A stretch of 5,790 nucleotides of DNA from Myxococcales bacterium (GTDB lineage: Bacteria; Myxococcota; Polyangia; Polyangiales; Polyangiaceae), in contig PLXW01000084.1 of NCBI GenBank assembly GCA_003151595.1, positions 1-5,790 on the forward strand, given 5' to 3'. Both the position numbers and the translations under genes were made by a program. Positions 1 through 5,790 of this stretch are shown one piece after another. The notes beneath the pieces are model-generated. The model ran no database searches and was not told the origin of the DNA. It was given only the letters and a program-made list of their open reading frames with translations. The stretch's first letter is position 1, and the number at the start of each line of letters is the position of its first letter.

Positions 1-217
1 CGCTCGACTCCGGACCGTAGATCTCCATGATGCGACCGCGCGGGTAGCCGCCGATGCCGAGCGCGATGTCGAGGCCGATGCTCCCCGTCGGCACGACGCC
101 GACGTCCGGCGTGAGGGTCTGCCCCTCCTTGAGGCGCATGATCGAGCCCTTGCCGTACTCTTTCTCGATGCTGGCAACAGCAAGCTCGATGGCCTTCGAC
201 TTGTTCTTGTCTTCCAT
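1..217 (-). CDS. recA: RecA recombinase, N-terminal part (cut by window edge)
   Basis: This is the first 72 residues of RecA, the ATP-dependent DNA strand-exchange protein of homologous recombination and SOS activation. The start [20 protein letters not shown], then YGKGSIMRL (21-29), [15 protein letters not shown] (43-57), [10 protein letters not shown] (59-68) and the beginning of the Walker A loop, GPESS (68-72), are the classic RecA order. The loop would continue GKTT outside the window. In many RecA proteins the equivalents of I47 and Y58 are Leu and Leu/Phe, so these are mild variants only. The ATG at 217-215 is preceded by a good ribosome-binding site, GAGGGAG at 228-222, six bases upstream, which fixes the start. 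The gene is transcribed leftwards, divergent from the exported protein at 383. Only the first fifth of the protein (usual length about 340-360 residues) is visible, so its integrity cannot be judged. Confidence 0.97.
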   Translation of the reverse strand, partial: MEDKNKSKAIELAVASIEKEYGKGSIMRLKEGQTLTPDVGVVPTGSIGLDIALGIGGYPRGRIMEIYGPESS

Positions 218-244
218 GGTGCTCCCTCGGCGAATCAGCGGCTC

Positions 245-273
245 TTAGCTGTTCCGGTCCCGGAGAATATACT
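245..273 (+). promoter_or_regulatory. Weak candidate promoter for the rightward exported-protein gene
   Basis: TATACT at 268-273 on the plus strand is a five-of-six match to the -10 consensus. A 17-bp spacing places TTAGCT (245-250) as a poor -35. The -10 overlaps the -10 proposed for recA on the other strand by four bases. The -35 is weak, so this is supported mainly by the -10 and by the need for a rightward promoter here. Confidence 0.25.
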
Positions 274-294
274 GGCCCGGTGTTCAGTCCGCAA
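266..294 (-). promoter_or_regulatory. Candidate sigma70-type promoter of recA
   Basis: On the minus strand TTGCGG (294-289) lies exactly 17 bp from TATATT (271-266). The -10 matches the TATAAT consensus at five of six positions and the -35 at three of six. Transcription would begin near 259 and leave a leader of about 40 nt that carries the recA ribosome-binding site. This is one of very few AT-rich hexamers in the region. It is a prediction from spacing and consensus only. Confidence 0.45.
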
Positions 295-303
295 GATCGT
301 TGT

Positions 304-320
304 GCTGAACGCGCGCTGAG
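304..320 (-). promoter_or_regulatory. LexA-box-like element upstream of recA
   Basis: Read on the minus strand, the 17-mer CTCAGCGCGCGTTCAGC fits 15 of 17 positions of the Myxococcus xanthus LexA-box consensus as I remember it, CTRHAMRYBYGTTCAGS, including the whole GTTCAG core. On the plus strand it shows a direct CTGA-N7-CTGA repeat, an 11-bp period or about one helical turn. It lies just upstream of the proposed recA -35. A second GTTCAG core (282-287, plus strand) faces it, so GTTCAG and CTGAAC form an inverted pair 17 bp apart. Several consensus positions are degenerate, so the match is suggestive rather than conclusive. Confidence 0.35.
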
Positions 321-382
321 CTATCGGGGTCGGCACGTGATTCCGCGACGTGCGCGCGGCGATCGCGGTAAGCGTTCGCGCC

Positions 383-1558
383 ATGCGAGGCGTAGCCGTG
401 GCGCTCGGGGTGGCGATGATGACGAGCGTCGCCGGCGCGGCGTGCGATCGATCGCCGTTCGCCGACGAGCCTCTCCAACCGCCTCTGCCTGCCGAACGAA
501 CGCGAACGCCCGGATCCTCCGAGATGGCCTCCGCGACGGCCGCAGCGAACGCGGGGATGGAGACGGATGGCGGACCGATGATCGAACGGTCCGATCCTCC
601 CGCGCTTGCAGGCGATCTACGATCCGACGTGGACACGTTCGGATCGCTCGAGACGTGCGTGGCGCAGCACTCGTCGATCGATCCTGTCGTCGGCGATGCC
701 GTGCGCGCCATCGGCTACGACACGTTGCTTCGCGATGCGTGCCGGATGCTGCAGGCGATCAAGCTGAAGGACCGCGCGCCGTGCGAGGCGATCGCCGCCA
801 GCGGGCTTCAGCATCGGTGCGAGGCGATGCTGGCGATGTCGCTGCAAGACGCAGAAAAATGTCCGTGGGCTGCGGCGGCCGACAAGCGCCTGGGGCGCGA
901 CGCGACCTGCCTCGCGGTGTCGGCGCACGATCCACGGATCTGCGCGGCGGAGCTCTCGTCGCTTCAGCCCACGTGCGAGGCGCTCACGACGGGCGACCCC
1001 ACGCGGTGCACCGCAGGGGACGGTGACCGGCGAACGTGCGAGCGTGATCTCGCGCGGGCCAAGAGCCTCCTCGTCGATCGCGAGCGCCAGGCGCACGACA
1101 CCACGCAGCCGCGCGCGCATTTCGAGATGCACGGCGCGAACGATGCGGGCGCAGGGGACATCGATCTCACGGCGCTCGTGGCCGGCGGCGCGATCGTCTC
1201 GTCGCTCCCGGCGGGGGGCGTGGGGATCGATCTCGCGCGCGACACCGAGGCGGTGCTCCGCTTGCCGTCGCGCACGGAGAAGGCGCACCTCTCGGCGTCG
1301 ATCGCGATCGAGCCGGGCGGCGCGAAGCTGACGAAGCTCGAGATCGTGGCGCCGAAGATGGTGCCGATCACGTGCCCCAGCGTGCACTGCGACGTGAAGG
1401 TGACGATCGCGAAGGTCGATCCCACGCGCGGCTCGCCGATCACGGCGTCGTTCGAAGGAAAGGTTGAGACGCCGGGCGACACGTACCAGATCCACCTGGT
1501 GGTCTCGACGTTCGTGCGCGACGTCATCGGTCGCGGAGCCCTTTACGGCACGCGCTGA
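383..1558 (+). CDS. Exported cysteine-rich protein, possible lipoprotein, unknown function
   Basis: I do not recognise this 391-residue protein. Residues 1-20 look like a signal peptide: an Arg at 2, a hydrophobic stretch VAVALGVAMM (4-13), then SVAGAAC. C21 could be lipidated, but the box (GAAC) lacks the usual Leu at -3, so cleavage by signal peptidase I after AGA is also possible. Residues 22-85 are Pro/Ala/Ser-rich and probably unfolded. Residues 90-222 carry ten cysteines in a run of short repeats of the type D-x2-3-C ... C-E-x (D130-C146, D156-C176, D183-C198, D205-C219), which suggests a disulfide-stabilised helical repeat domain. Residues 240-391 look beta-rich, with a C-P-S-V-H-C pair at 331-336. 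An in-frame GTG at 350 would add 11 residues. Neither start has a strong ribosome-binding site, and I prefer the ATG because it gives a compact signal peptide. The gene converges on the Hsp70-like gene with a 12-bp gap. Confidence 0.8.
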   Translation: MRGVAVALGVAMMTSVAGAACDRSPFADEPLQPPLPAERTRTPGSSEMASATAAANAGMETDGGPMIERSDPPALAGDLRSDVDTFGSLETCVAQHSSIDPVVGDAVRAIGYDTLLRDACRMLQAIKLKDRAPCEAIAASGLQHRCEAMLAMSLQDAEKCPWAAAADKRLGRDATCLAVSAHDPRICAAELSSLQPTCEALTTGDPTRCTAGDGDRRTCERDLARAKSLLVDRERQAHDTTQPRAHFEMHGANDAGAGDIDLTALVAGGAIVSSLPAGGVGIDLARDTEAVLRLPSRTEKAHLSASIAIEPGGAKLTKLEIVAPKMVPITCPSVHCDVKVTIAKVDPTRGSPITASFEGKVETPGDTYQIHLVVSTFVRDVIGRGALYGTR

Positions 1559-1583
1559 TCGGCGAGCGAGCTACTTCAGCGCG
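1551..1583. terminator. Inverted repeat at convergent gene ends, possible bidirectional terminator
   Basis: CGCGCTGA (1551-1558) and TCAGCGCG (1576-1583) are perfect 8-bp arms around a 17-nt loop. The left arm contains the TGA of the exported-protein gene and the loop contains the TAG of the Hsp70-like gene, so the structure bridges both 3' ends. No T-tract follows on either strand, so it does not look like a classical intrinsic terminator. Confidence 0.25.
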
Positions 1584-3061
1584 AACCACGACAGGAGCGC
1601 GACGAGCACCATGCTAATCGCGACGAACGCGATTCGCCCCGGCGTCCAGCTCGGCTCGTCGACCTTCGCTTGCACGATGACGATCTGCGGCCGCGACGCG
1701 GAGAGATCTTTCATCAGCGGCGTGGCGGCAGCGATCGGCGCCGGAGCCTTCGACGGACCGACGATGTTCGCCACCGACGACATCGCCGGGATCTGCACCG
1801 GGATGCGCTCGAGCACCGGCTCGGGAGGAGGAAGCGTGCGAATCGTGCGCGACATCGTGAGCGCGGCCTTCGTCGGAACTCCGCGCTCGTCGGGCGCCGC
1901 TTCGGTCATCGCGTACGCCTGGATCGCCGCGCCCACGGCCACCGCTTCGAACGGGCTCACGCCGGCCGCGGCGTCGCGCTGGAAGAACTCGGCGACGCGC
2001 TCGCGAACGCGCGGGATGAGCGTGCTGCCGCCGACGAGGAGCACCTGATCGATGTCGCGGATCGTGGCGTGCGACTGCTCGAGCACTTTCTTGCAGACGA
2101 CGAACGTGCGCTCGACGAGCGGATCGGCCAGCTCGGCGAGCTCGCTCCGCTCCATCGTGAACTCGAAGCGGAGCGATTTGCCGCCGACGCCGAAGACGAC
2201 GTCTTCCAGATCGATCGTCGCCGTCTCCTGGCTCGCGAGCTTCACCTTCAGCTTCTCGGCCGCGACGCGCACGTGCTCGAACACCTGCTTGTCGGCGCGC
2301 GGATCGTAGAAGTGCTTTCGCGCGAACCCCTCGGCGATTCGATTCGCGATCGCCGCATCGACGTCGTCGCCGCCCAGGTACATGTCGCCGGCGGTGGCGC
2401 GCACCTGGAAGACGTCCCCTTCGCGTTCGAGCAACGTCACGTCGAAGGTGCCGCCGCCGAAGTCGTAGACCAGGATCCGCTCCTGGCCTTCCTTGCCGTA
2501 GCCGTACGCGAGCGCCGCGGCGGTCGGCTCGTTGAGAACGCGCAGCACCTCGAGCCCCGCCAGCTGACCGGCGAGCTTGGTGGCGCCGCGTTGCAGGTCG
2601 TCGAAGTTCGCCGGGCACGTGATGACGGCGCGATCGACCTTCATCTTGAGCGCGACCTCGGCGATGGCCTTCGCCTTCCGGATCACGAACGCGCCGATCT
2701 CGGGGAGCGTGTACTGCGCGCCGCGCGCGTGCACCATGACGCTCGAGTTCTTTCCTTCGCGAAGCTCGTACGGCAAACGCACGCGCGCCTGACCGACCTC
2801 TTTCGAGCTCCACGCCCGCCCGATCAGCCGCTTGGTGCTGAAGACGGTGTTCTTCGGGTCTTGCAGCCGCCGCTCTTTCGCCTCGCGCCCGACGAGCACG
2901 GCGCCGGAGGGGTGGAAGGCACACACGCTCGGGATGAGCACGTCGCGCGTCGTTTCCTCGGCCAAAGCCCGGGCATTTCCGTCGTCGACGTGTGCGACGA
3001 CCGTGTTCGACGTGCCCAAATCGATTCCGACGGCCGCCGTGTTCGTGCGCGCAGGGTCCAT
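1571..3061 (-). CDS. Tail-anchored Hsp70/DnaK-like ATPase lacking the substrate-binding domain
   Basis: A 496-residue protein with a complete Hsp70 nucleotide-binding domain at about 8-385. Visible motifs are phosphate-1 GIDLGTSNT (12-20), K77 in STKRLIGR (equivalent to DnaK K70), connect-1 [11 protein letters not shown] (177-187), phosphate-2 [11 protein letters not shown] (199-209, with T205 and D207 equivalent to DnaK T199 and D201), adenosine motif [12 protein letters not shown] (341-352) and connect-2 [10 protein letters not shown] (371-380). DnaK would continue with the DxTPLSLG substrate-binding domain. Here a Pro/Ala-rich linker (about 387-474) follows, then one hydrophobic helix (477-494) and a final Lys. 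It should hydrolyse ATP but cannot clasp peptides in the usual Hsp70 way, and is probably anchored in the inner membrane facing the cytoplasm. M1 is chosen because it lies ten residues before phosphate-1, as in Hsp70s. AGGA directly abuts the ATG, so initiation may be weak. It is head to head with the kinase gene. The name dnaK would be misleading. Confidence 0.9.
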   Translation of the reverse strand: MDPARTNTAAVGIDLGTSNTVVAHVDDGNARALAEETTRDVLIPSVCAFHPSGAVLVGREAKERRLQDPKNTVFSTKRLIGRAWSSKEVGQARVRLPYELREGKNSSVMVHARGAQYTLPEIGAFVIRKAKAIAEVALKMKVDRAVITCPANFDDLQRGATKLAGQLAGLEVLRVLNEPTAAALAYGYGKEGQERILVYDFGGGTFDVTLLEREGDVFQVRATAGDMYLGGDDVDAAIANRIAEGFARKHFYDPRADKQVFEHVRVAAEKLKVKLASQETATIDLEDVVFGVGGKSLRFEFTMERSELAELADPLVERTFVVCKKVLEQSHATIRDIDQVLLVGGSTLIPRVRERVAEFFQRDAAAGVSPFEAVAVGAAIQAYAMTEAAPDERGVPTKAALTMSRTIRTLPPPEPVLERIPVQIPAMSSVANIVGPSKAPAPIAAATPLMKDLSASRPQIVIVQAKVDEPSWTPGRIAFVAISMVLVALLSWFALK

Positions 3062-3098
3062 TCCTGGGCGTGAGCTTATCGGATACGCTCCGCGATCG
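3062..3098. promoter_or_regulatory. 37-bp divergent spacer between the Hsp70-like and kinase genes
   Basis: This gap separates two oppositely directed start codons and is too short for two independent promoters with leaders. Promoters must overlap each other or lie inside the opposite gene's 5' coding region. The only AT-rich core is TTATCGGATA (3076-3085), which could be a -10 in either direction but has no convincing -35. No clear ribosome-binding site precedes the kinase ATG. Shared or leaderless transcription is possible and cannot be decided from sequence. Confidence 0.4.
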
Positions 3099-4472
<1,374 letters not shown>

Positions 4473-4484
4473 GGGATCGCCGGT

Positions 4485-4901
4485 CTACACCGCGAAAATC
4501 CGCACCTGCCCGAACCCCGCAGCCAGCCGTCGCAGGTCCTTCGGGTCGCCCGTGGCGATGACCGCGGAGCTGAATTCGAGCGCAGTCGCGACGACGAACG
4601 CATCGACGGCATGCGCCGAGCCGAGCTTCGCCCGGGCGAGCAACGCACCTGCACGCCGCGCGACGTTGGCCGTCAATTCGAAGACGACGATCCCTCGCCC
4701 GTTGAGCACGTGGTCGAGCGGCGCATCGATCGCTCCCCCACGATAGACCTCGGCCAGCACCGGCGCGGGTACCCGGACGAGCGCGCGCTCCTCGTGGGCT
4801 ACGTGGAGAATGGCGCGCGCACGTTCGGCGAGCACCGACCGCTCGCGTGCCCGAGCCAAGGCGTTGAGCGCCTCGGCGTCGAGGATCAGCGCTTCCGCCA
4901 C
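4485..4901 (-). CDS. vapC: VapC-like PIN-domain ribonuclease toxin
   Basis: A 138-residue PIN-domain protein, the usual length for VapC toxins, which are Mg-dependent endoribonucleases held inactive by their antitoxin. The acidic catalytic set is visible: D8 in LILDAEALNAL, E51 in APVLAEVYR, D100 in SAHAVDAFVVATAL and D119 in IATGDPKDL. The spacing and the alternating hydrophobic strands fit the PIN fold. The start is read as GTG at 4901-4899, because it sits seven residues before the first catalytic Asp and has AGGA four bases upstream. No ATG lies nearby in this frame. It overlaps the antitoxin stop by 16 nt, implying translational coupling. It converges on the kinase gene with a 12-bp gap. 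The RNA target cannot be read from sequence. The vapC label means family membership only. Confidence 0.88.
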   Translation of the reverse strand: MAEALILDAEALNALARARERSVLAERARAILHVAHEERALVRVPAPVLAEVYRGGAIDAPLDHVLNGRGIVVFELTANVARRAGALLARAKLGSAHAVDAFVVATALEFSSAVIATGDPKDLRRLAAGFGQVRIFAV

Positions 4902-5113
4902 GTCGTCCTGGCCTGCACGAGCGTCTTCTTCGGCACGACGCCGAGCGCCTCGTCCAACTCGGCCAAAAAGCCGCCGAGCTGCTCGCGTTCCAGCTCGTGA
5001 AGCATCGCACGCGCGACGAAGCCCGAGAGCCCCCGCTCTCCGACCCGCCTGCGGACGGACTCCGCGAGCTCGAGAGGGACGCTGATGGAGAGCTTGGCGG
5101 CGGCCTTCGACAT
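4886..5113 (-). CDS. vapB: VapB-like ribbon-helix-helix antitoxin
   Basis: A 75-residue protein directly upstream of the PIN toxin. The N-terminus, KLSISVPLELAESVRRRV (7-24), is a beta-strand followed by a helix, then GLSGFVARAMLHELERE (28-44) gives the second helix. This is the ribbon-helix-helix (CopG/MetJ-like) DNA-binding pattern, whose strand dimerises and reads the major groove of an operator. The C-terminal part (about 45-75), rich in charged residues and ending TWRKR, would wrap the toxin. Such antitoxins bind their toxin and repress their own operon. The ATG at 5113 has AGGA (5124-5121) seven bases upstream, and this ribosome-binding site falls inside a palindrome that is the likely operator. 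The family assignment comes from pattern and context, and the sequence is too short to name a subfamily. Confidence 0.82.
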   Translation of the reverse strand: MSKAAAKLSISVPLELAESVRRRVGERGLSGFVARAMLHELEREQLGGFLAELDEALGVVPKKTLVQARTTWRKR

Positions 5114-5116
5114 GAA

Positions 5117-5140
5117 CGAATCCTACCAGAGTAGGAATCG
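5117..5140. promoter_or_regulatory. Candidate vapBC operator palindrome
   Basis: CGAATCCTAC and GTAGGAATCG form 10-bp arms (5117-5126, 5131-5140) around CAGA, with nine of ten pairs matching and a perfect inner TCCTAC/GTAGGA. It begins four bases upstream of the antitoxin ATG and contains its AGGA ribosome-binding site. An autorepressing ribbon-helix-helix antitoxin would be expected to bind a site of this size and position. Confidence 0.5.
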
Positions 5141-5151
5141 ACGCGCACGGG

Positions 5152-5189
5152 CTCGGCCTTCCCAATCACATCTTCGAGTTCAGGCCGAG
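5152..5189. repeat. Inverted repeat upstream of vapBC
   Basis: CTCGGCCT (5152-5159) and AGGCCGAG (5182-5189) are perfect 8-bp arms 22 bp apart. The spacing is long for a hairpin terminator, and it could be a second regulator site or chance. The rest of 5141-5239 shows no gene and no clear promoter. Confidence 0.3.
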
Positions 5190-5239
5190 TTTCGGTCCTG
5201 TTCCCTGTTCCGTCCGATCGCGATGACCATGCGGTGATC

Positions 5240-5486
5240 ACGCGATCTGTACGCGTAGGGATCGCGATCCCTACGCGTACCCATCGCGGTGTCCCCGCCC
5301 GGGTAACGCGATCCCTATCGAGGGGGATCGCGATCCCTACGCGTACCCATCGCGATGGGTGCGCCCGGGTAACGCGATCCCTATCGCGGGGGATCGCGAT
5401 CCGTACGCGTACCCATCGTGATGGGTACGCCCGGGTAAAGCGATCCCTATCGAGGGGGATCGCGTTCCCTACGCGTACCGATCGCG
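5240..5486. repeat. 66-bp tandem repeat array, about 3.7 copies, palindrome-rich
   Basis: Units start at 5258, 5324 and 5390, exactly 66 bp apart, with a partial fourth at 5456-5486 and an in-register stub at 5240-5247. Copies 1 and 2 differ at 6 of 66 positions and copies 2 and 3 at 5. Each unit holds GGGATCGCGATCC, TACGCGTACC, a central ACCCATCGCGATGGGT-type palindrome (perfect in copy 2, 5345-5360), CCCGGG and GCGATCCCTATCG. Every unit junction can fold, for example CGCGATCCC (5307-5315) with GGGATCGCG (5324-5332). Because 66 is divisible by three and the unit lacks stops, both strands stay open, giving long spurious frames. I see no function. It is between genes and is not a CRISPR array. 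Confidence 0.93.
5249..5280. repeat. Perfect 32-bp palindrome at the left edge of the array
   Basis: The sequence from GTACGCGTAGGG to CCCTACGCGTAC is identical to its own reverse complement across all 32 bases, centred on ATCGCGAT (5261-5268). With two mismatched base pairs outside it (5247-5248 against 5281-5282), pairing resumes as CGCGAT/ATCGCG, so the symmetry reaches 5241-5288 (44 of 48 bases). The right half is the start of repeat copy 1. The left half is an inverted copy of the same segment. Confidence 0.95.
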
Positions 5487-5508
5487 TGGTGACCCCTGTC
5501 ACCACGCG
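5483..5508. repeat. Strong hairpin at the right edge of the array
   Basis: CGCGTGGTGAC (5483-5493) and GTCACCACGCG (5498-5508) are perfect 11-bp arms with a CCCT loop. Pairing can extend through GATC on both sides if two bases are bulged (5480-5512). It begins where copy 4 stops resembling the 66-bp unit. There is no T-tract on either strand, so it is not an obvious intrinsic terminator. Confidence 0.7.
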
Positions 5509-5512
5509 TGAT

Positions 5513-5790
5513 CCCGCTCGCGTGATCGCGAAGTCACGCGCGGGGTACCGCGTTGGGGCGAACGTCACCTCACTCGATCAACCCCGTGACTTTGCGGATG
5601 GAGCTCGAGGGGCCGAGTAGTCTTCCGCGTGAGATCGCGTTCTCACGGTCGTGATCGCGCGAGATCAACCGATGGAGATCGCGCATTCACCGCGACCGAC
5701 TCTGGCAAGTGGGCGTGTGCGTGAGCCACTGCGCCGGCTAAGGGCCTCGCAGACGAGCGACCTCCCGCGAACCCTCACCCCCCAACCCCC
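5513..5790. other. Stretch without a supported gene
   Basis: No reading frame here has coding character or recognisable motifs, and I find no tRNA or rRNA pattern. It contains several GATCGCG words at irregular spacing (5524, 5633, 5653, 5677), a 7-bp hairpin CGTGAGA/TCTCACG (5628-5634 and 5641-5647), and the C-tract block at the very end. It may hold the control region of a gene beyond the window. Confidence 0.55.
5764..5790 (-). other. G-quadruplex-type motif on the minus strand
   Basis: The plus strand has C-tracts of 3, 3, 6 and 5 at 5764-5766, 5772-5774, 5778-5783 and 5786-5790. On the minus strand these are four runs of at least three G separated by loops of 2, 3 and 5 nt, which meets the usual G-quadruplex pattern. 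The motif touches the window end and may continue. Confidence 0.6.

Noticed and set aside
617..1495. 292-residue open frame on the minus strand
   Set aside because: It is antisense to the exported-protein gene and Arg-rich, without a signal, domain or ribosome-binding site. The plus-strand frame has a signal peptide and ordered cysteines.
1670..3073. 467-residue open frame on the plus strand
   Set aside because: It lies antisense to the Hsp70-like gene, whose motifs are unmistakable. The composition (Arg, Asp, His, Leu) is that of a shadow frame.
5240..5486. CRISPR array
   Set aside because: The 66-bp units are contiguous and near identical over their full length, with no unique spacers, and no cas gene is visible.
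5234..5620. 128-residue plus-strand frame encoding a 22-residue repeat
   Set aside because: It is open only because the repeat period is a multiple of three and the unit lacks stops, and the opposite strand is open too. There is no ribosome-binding site and no plausible domain.
5700..5790. Possible tRNA or small RNA near the window end
   Set aside because: Short arms such as AGTGG/CCACT (5708-5712 and 5726-5730) exist, but no cloverleaf, T-loop or acceptor stem can be built.

Overview
The window is GC-rich and codon-biased, and looks like chromosomal DNA from a myxobacterium (Myxococcota, probably Polyangiales-like). This is an inference from three things: the GC content, a eukaryote-type Ser/Thr kinase with a C-terminal membrane anchor, and a LexA-box-like element of the Myxococcus type beside recA. 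No gene here fixes the species.

Layout from left to right. 1-217 (-) is the start of recA, cut by the window edge just before the end of its Walker A loop. 218-382 is a divergent control region with overlapping promoter-like hexamers and a candidate LexA site. 383-1558 (+) is an exported, cysteine-rich protein that I do not recognise. 1571-3061 (-) is an Hsp70/DnaK-like ATPase that keeps the nucleotide-binding domain, has no substrate-binding domain and ends in a single transmembrane helix. 3099-4472 (+) is a Ser/Thr protein kinase with a Pro-rich linker and a C-terminal transmembrane helix. 4485-5113 (-) is a VapBC-type toxin-antitoxin pair with a palindromic operator candidate. 5141-5790 has no gene I can support. 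It holds a 66-bp tandem repeat array rich in long palindromes, a hairpin at the array edge, and a G-quadruplex-type C-tract at the window end.

The most interesting unit is the Hsp70-like/kinase pair. The genes are head to head with only 37 bp between start codons. Both proteins are predicted to face the cytoplasm on a Pro-rich stalk and end in a tail anchor. The last 21 residues of the two proteins align without gaps to the very C-terminus, with 7 identities and a basic last residue in each. This suggests two cytoplasmic ATP-using enzymes placed at the same membrane site, perhaps as kinase and partner or substrate. That reading is inference and is not shown by the sequence.

Both convergent junctions (1558/1571 and 4472/4485) are 12 bp long and hold inverted repeats without T-tracts. 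The second point of interest is the repeat array, whose 66-bp period keeps both strands open and produces long spurious reading frames.
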